Origin: UBA668 sp038328705
GTDB lineage: Bacteria > Actinomycetota > Acidimicrobiia > Acidimicrobiales > Ilumatobacteraceae
NCBI GenBank assembly: GCA_038328705.1
Contig: JBBQMG010000054.1
Location: 1-24,213 of the forward strand
Length of the DNA stretch: 24,213 bases
Direction: 5' to 3'
Under the pieces are notes generated by a model. It saw nothing but the letters and a program-made list of their open reading frames with translations. It made no database searches and had not been told where the DNA came from. Below, one piece after another: positions 22,834-24,213 of this stretch (within the stretch, counting starts at the first letter, position 1; every line of letters starts with the position of its first letter). Position numbers and translations under genes: made by a program.

Positions 22834-24006
22834 GTGCCGTCGCAACGAGAGCCGTACCTGACCTCCAAGCTGCAAGGGTTCGGCACCACGATCTTCGCTG
22901 AGATGTCAGGCATTGCGGTTGCCACCGACAGCATCAACCTGGGCCAGGGGTTCCCGGACACCGACGCACCGCGTGAGATCCTCGACGCGGCGATCGCCGC
23001 CATCAACGGCGGCCTCAACCAGTACCCACCTGGTCCGGGAATGCCGGTGCTCCGCAATGCAATCGCCGCACACCAGCAGCGTTTCTACGGTTTGGAATAC
23101 GACCCGGAAAGCGAGGTGCTGGTCACCGTGGGCGCCACTGAAGCGCTTGCCGGAGCGCTGTTGGGCATGCTCGACACAGGTGACGAGGTCGTCGTCTTCG
23201 ACCCGATGTTCGACAGCTACGCACCGTGCATTGCAATGGCAGGTGGCGTGGTCAAGCCGGTGCTGCTGCGTCCGCCGAACTACACCTTCGATCCCACCGA
23301 GTTCCTCGGCGCGGTGACACCGAGGACGAAGCTGATCCTGCTCAACACTCCGCACAACCCGACCGGCCGCGTCTTCACCAGCGTTGAGATGCAGTTCATT
23401 GCTGACGTTGCCATCGAGCGCGACCTCATCGTGATCACCGACGAGGTGTACGAGCATCTCGTCTTCGACGACAAGCAGCACATTGCGATGGCATCGCTGC
23501 CGGGTATGCGTGAGCGCACGCTCAGCATCTCCAGTGGCGGTAAGACGTTCAACACCACCGGCTGGAAGATCGGTTGGTTGTGTGGCCCGGCGCAGTTGGT
23601 GCAGGCTGCGCGCACCGCCAAGCAGTTCCTCACGTATGTCGGCGGTGGGCCATTTCAGCCGGCGATTGCATTGGGACTGGGCCTACCAGACTCGTTCTTC
23701 CAAGGGGTTGCCTCGGGGCTGCAGGCGCAGCGCGATCGGCTATTGCCTGGGCTCGTCGCTGCGGGGTTCACCGTCATGCCGACCAGCGGTACCTACTTCG
23801 TCACGGTCGATATCCGTCCGCTGCAACCAGACGGCGATGGCATGGCGTTCTGCCGTGCGCTGCCGCACCATTGCCGCGTCGTCGCGATCCCCAACGAGGT
23901 GCTGTATGCCGAGAAGGCAGCAGGTCGACACCTCGTGCGCTTCGCGTTCTGCAAGCGGATGGAAGTACTCGATGAAGCCGTTGCCCGCCTCCGCACGCTG
24001 GGCTAG
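22834..24006 (+). CDS. Class-I PLP aminotransferase (DapC / glutamine-transaminase-like)
   Basis: Fold-type-I aminotransferase of 390 residues. PLP-site residues are visible: N175 in NTPHNPTG, D203 and Y206 in ITDEVYEHLVF, and Schiff-base K237 in SISSGGKTFNTTGWKIGW; the carboxylate-binding Arg is in LVRFAFCKR near the end. LGQGFPDTDAP and NQYPPGPGMPVLRNAIA resemble both the actinobacterial protein annotated as succinyldiaminopimelate aminotransferase DapC and the kynurenine/glutamine transaminase K group. The neighbouring omega-amidase-like gene favours a glutamine-dependent transaminase, but they are convergent and not in an operon. Start GTG 22834 is supported by the family N-terminus and the -10 hexamer. 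Its TAG stop overlaps the opposite gene's stop. Confidence 0.9.
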   Translation: MPSQREPYLTSKLQGFGTTIFAEMSGIAVATDSINLGQGFPDTDAPREILDAAIAAINGGLNQYPPGPGMPVLRNAIAAHQQRFYGLEYDPESEVLVTVGATEALAGALLGMLDTGDEVVVFDPMFDSYAPCIAMAGGVVKPVLLRPPNYTFDPTEFLGAVTPRTKLILLNTPHNPTGRVFTSVEMQFIADVAIERDLIVITDEVYEHLVFDDKQHIAMASLPGMRERTLSISSGGKTFNTTGWKIGWLCGPAQLVQAARTAKQFLTYVGGGPFQPAIALGLGLPDSFFQGVASGLQAQRDRLLPGLVAAGFTVMPTSGTYFVTVDIRPLQPDGDGMAFCRALPHHCRVVAIPNEVLYAEKAAGRHLVRFAFCKRMEVLDEAVARLRTLG

Positions 24007-24213
24007 CGCCGGTCGGGCAGAAAGCGAAAGCGATCGCGAACGGTCGCGACGGTGGCCGGTTCGATGTCCGCGAAGAGAATCGTCTCGCCCTGCGAGCCGG
24101 TGGCCAGCAGTTCGCCCAGTGGGTCGATGATGCGACTGTCGCCGACGTACTTCAGGCCGCCACCCTCACCCACCCGGTTGCACCCGACGACATAGGCCTG
24201 GTTCTCGATGGCT
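24003..24213 (-). CDS. Carbon-nitrogen hydrolase (nitrilase family, omega-amidase-like), C-terminal part
   Basis: The frame runs off the right edge; about 69 C-terminal residues are visible. AIENQAYVVGCNRVGEGGG and YVGDSRIIDPLGELLA match the region after the catalytic Cys in nitrilase-superfamily amidases, especially Nit2/YafV-type omega-amidases, and ETILFADIEPATVATVRDRF is the usual tail. The Glu-Lys-Cys catalytic residues lie outside the window, so activity cannot be judged. Its TAG (24005-24003) overlaps the aminotransferase TAG in the palindrome CTAG, so the genes converge with a four-base shared end. Omega-amidases hydrolyse alpha-ketoglutaramate, the product of glutamine transaminases. 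Confidence 0.85.
   Translation of the reverse strand, partial: AIENQAYVVGCNRVGEGGGLKYVGDSRIIDPLGELLATGSQGETILFADIEPATVATVRDRFRFLPDRR

Overview
This window is GC-rich (roughly two thirds G+C by eye), densely coding bacterial DNA. The dnaK-grpE-dnaJ-hspR order, with a MerR-type HspR directly behind dnaJ, is the classic actinobacterial heat-shock layout. Together with the mix of metabolic genes it suggests a high-GC actinobacterium, possibly Acidimicrobiia (for example an Ilumatobacter-like lineage). The lineage is inference only: there is no rRNA or other decisive marker. I see no tRNA, rRNA, CRISPR array, transposase, integrase or phage gene.

Layout. 1-3533 (+): the 3' part of dnaK, then grpE, dnaJ and hspR, a chaperone operon ending in its own repressor. 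3623-8099 (-): an SNF2-type helicase translationally coupled to a SWIM zinc-finger protein, followed by a pterin-carbinolamine-dehydratase/VOC fusion; a concentric inverted repeat lies in the gap before the fusion gene. 8179-8628 (-): a small VOC (glyoxalase-fold) protein. 8803-12690: three membrane-anchored, Thr/Pro-rich envelope proteins of unknown function, two coupled on the minus strand and one divergent with an N-terminal zinc ribbon. 12697-17990: a divergent metabolic island, with ALDH and a fumarylacetoacetase-family enzyme on minus, and an acetoacetate-decarboxylase-like protein, a cytochrome P450 and a class-I glutamine-amidotransferase/gamma-glutamyl hydrolase on plus. The two arms share a 63-bp promoter region with an 18-bp near-palindrome. 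17993-18581 (-): a ribbon-helix-helix antitoxin and a Doc/Fic toxin broken by one frameshift. 18624-21179 (-): PlsC acyltransferase, MarR regulator and family-VIII-like serine hydrolase. 21230-24213: a secreted metzincin, cytidine deaminase, a class-I aminotransferase and, convergent with it, the C-terminus of a nitrilase-family omega-amidase-like enzyme.

How the genes may work together. Tight stop/start overlaps (ATGA, GTGA, TGATG) show several translationally coupled pairs. The divergent island is the best candidate for an undescribed pathway: its enzymes could oxidise, cleave and deglutamylate a substrate under a single local operator. The P450 in it has a strikingly non-canonical heme-binding loop although its other P450 motifs are intact.

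A second window-wide signal is that seven genes lacking a Shine-Dalgarno sequence have a TANNNT hexamer 6-8 nt before the start codon, the geometry expected for leaderless transcripts. Start codons here were chosen by combining this signal, gene overlaps and family N-termini.
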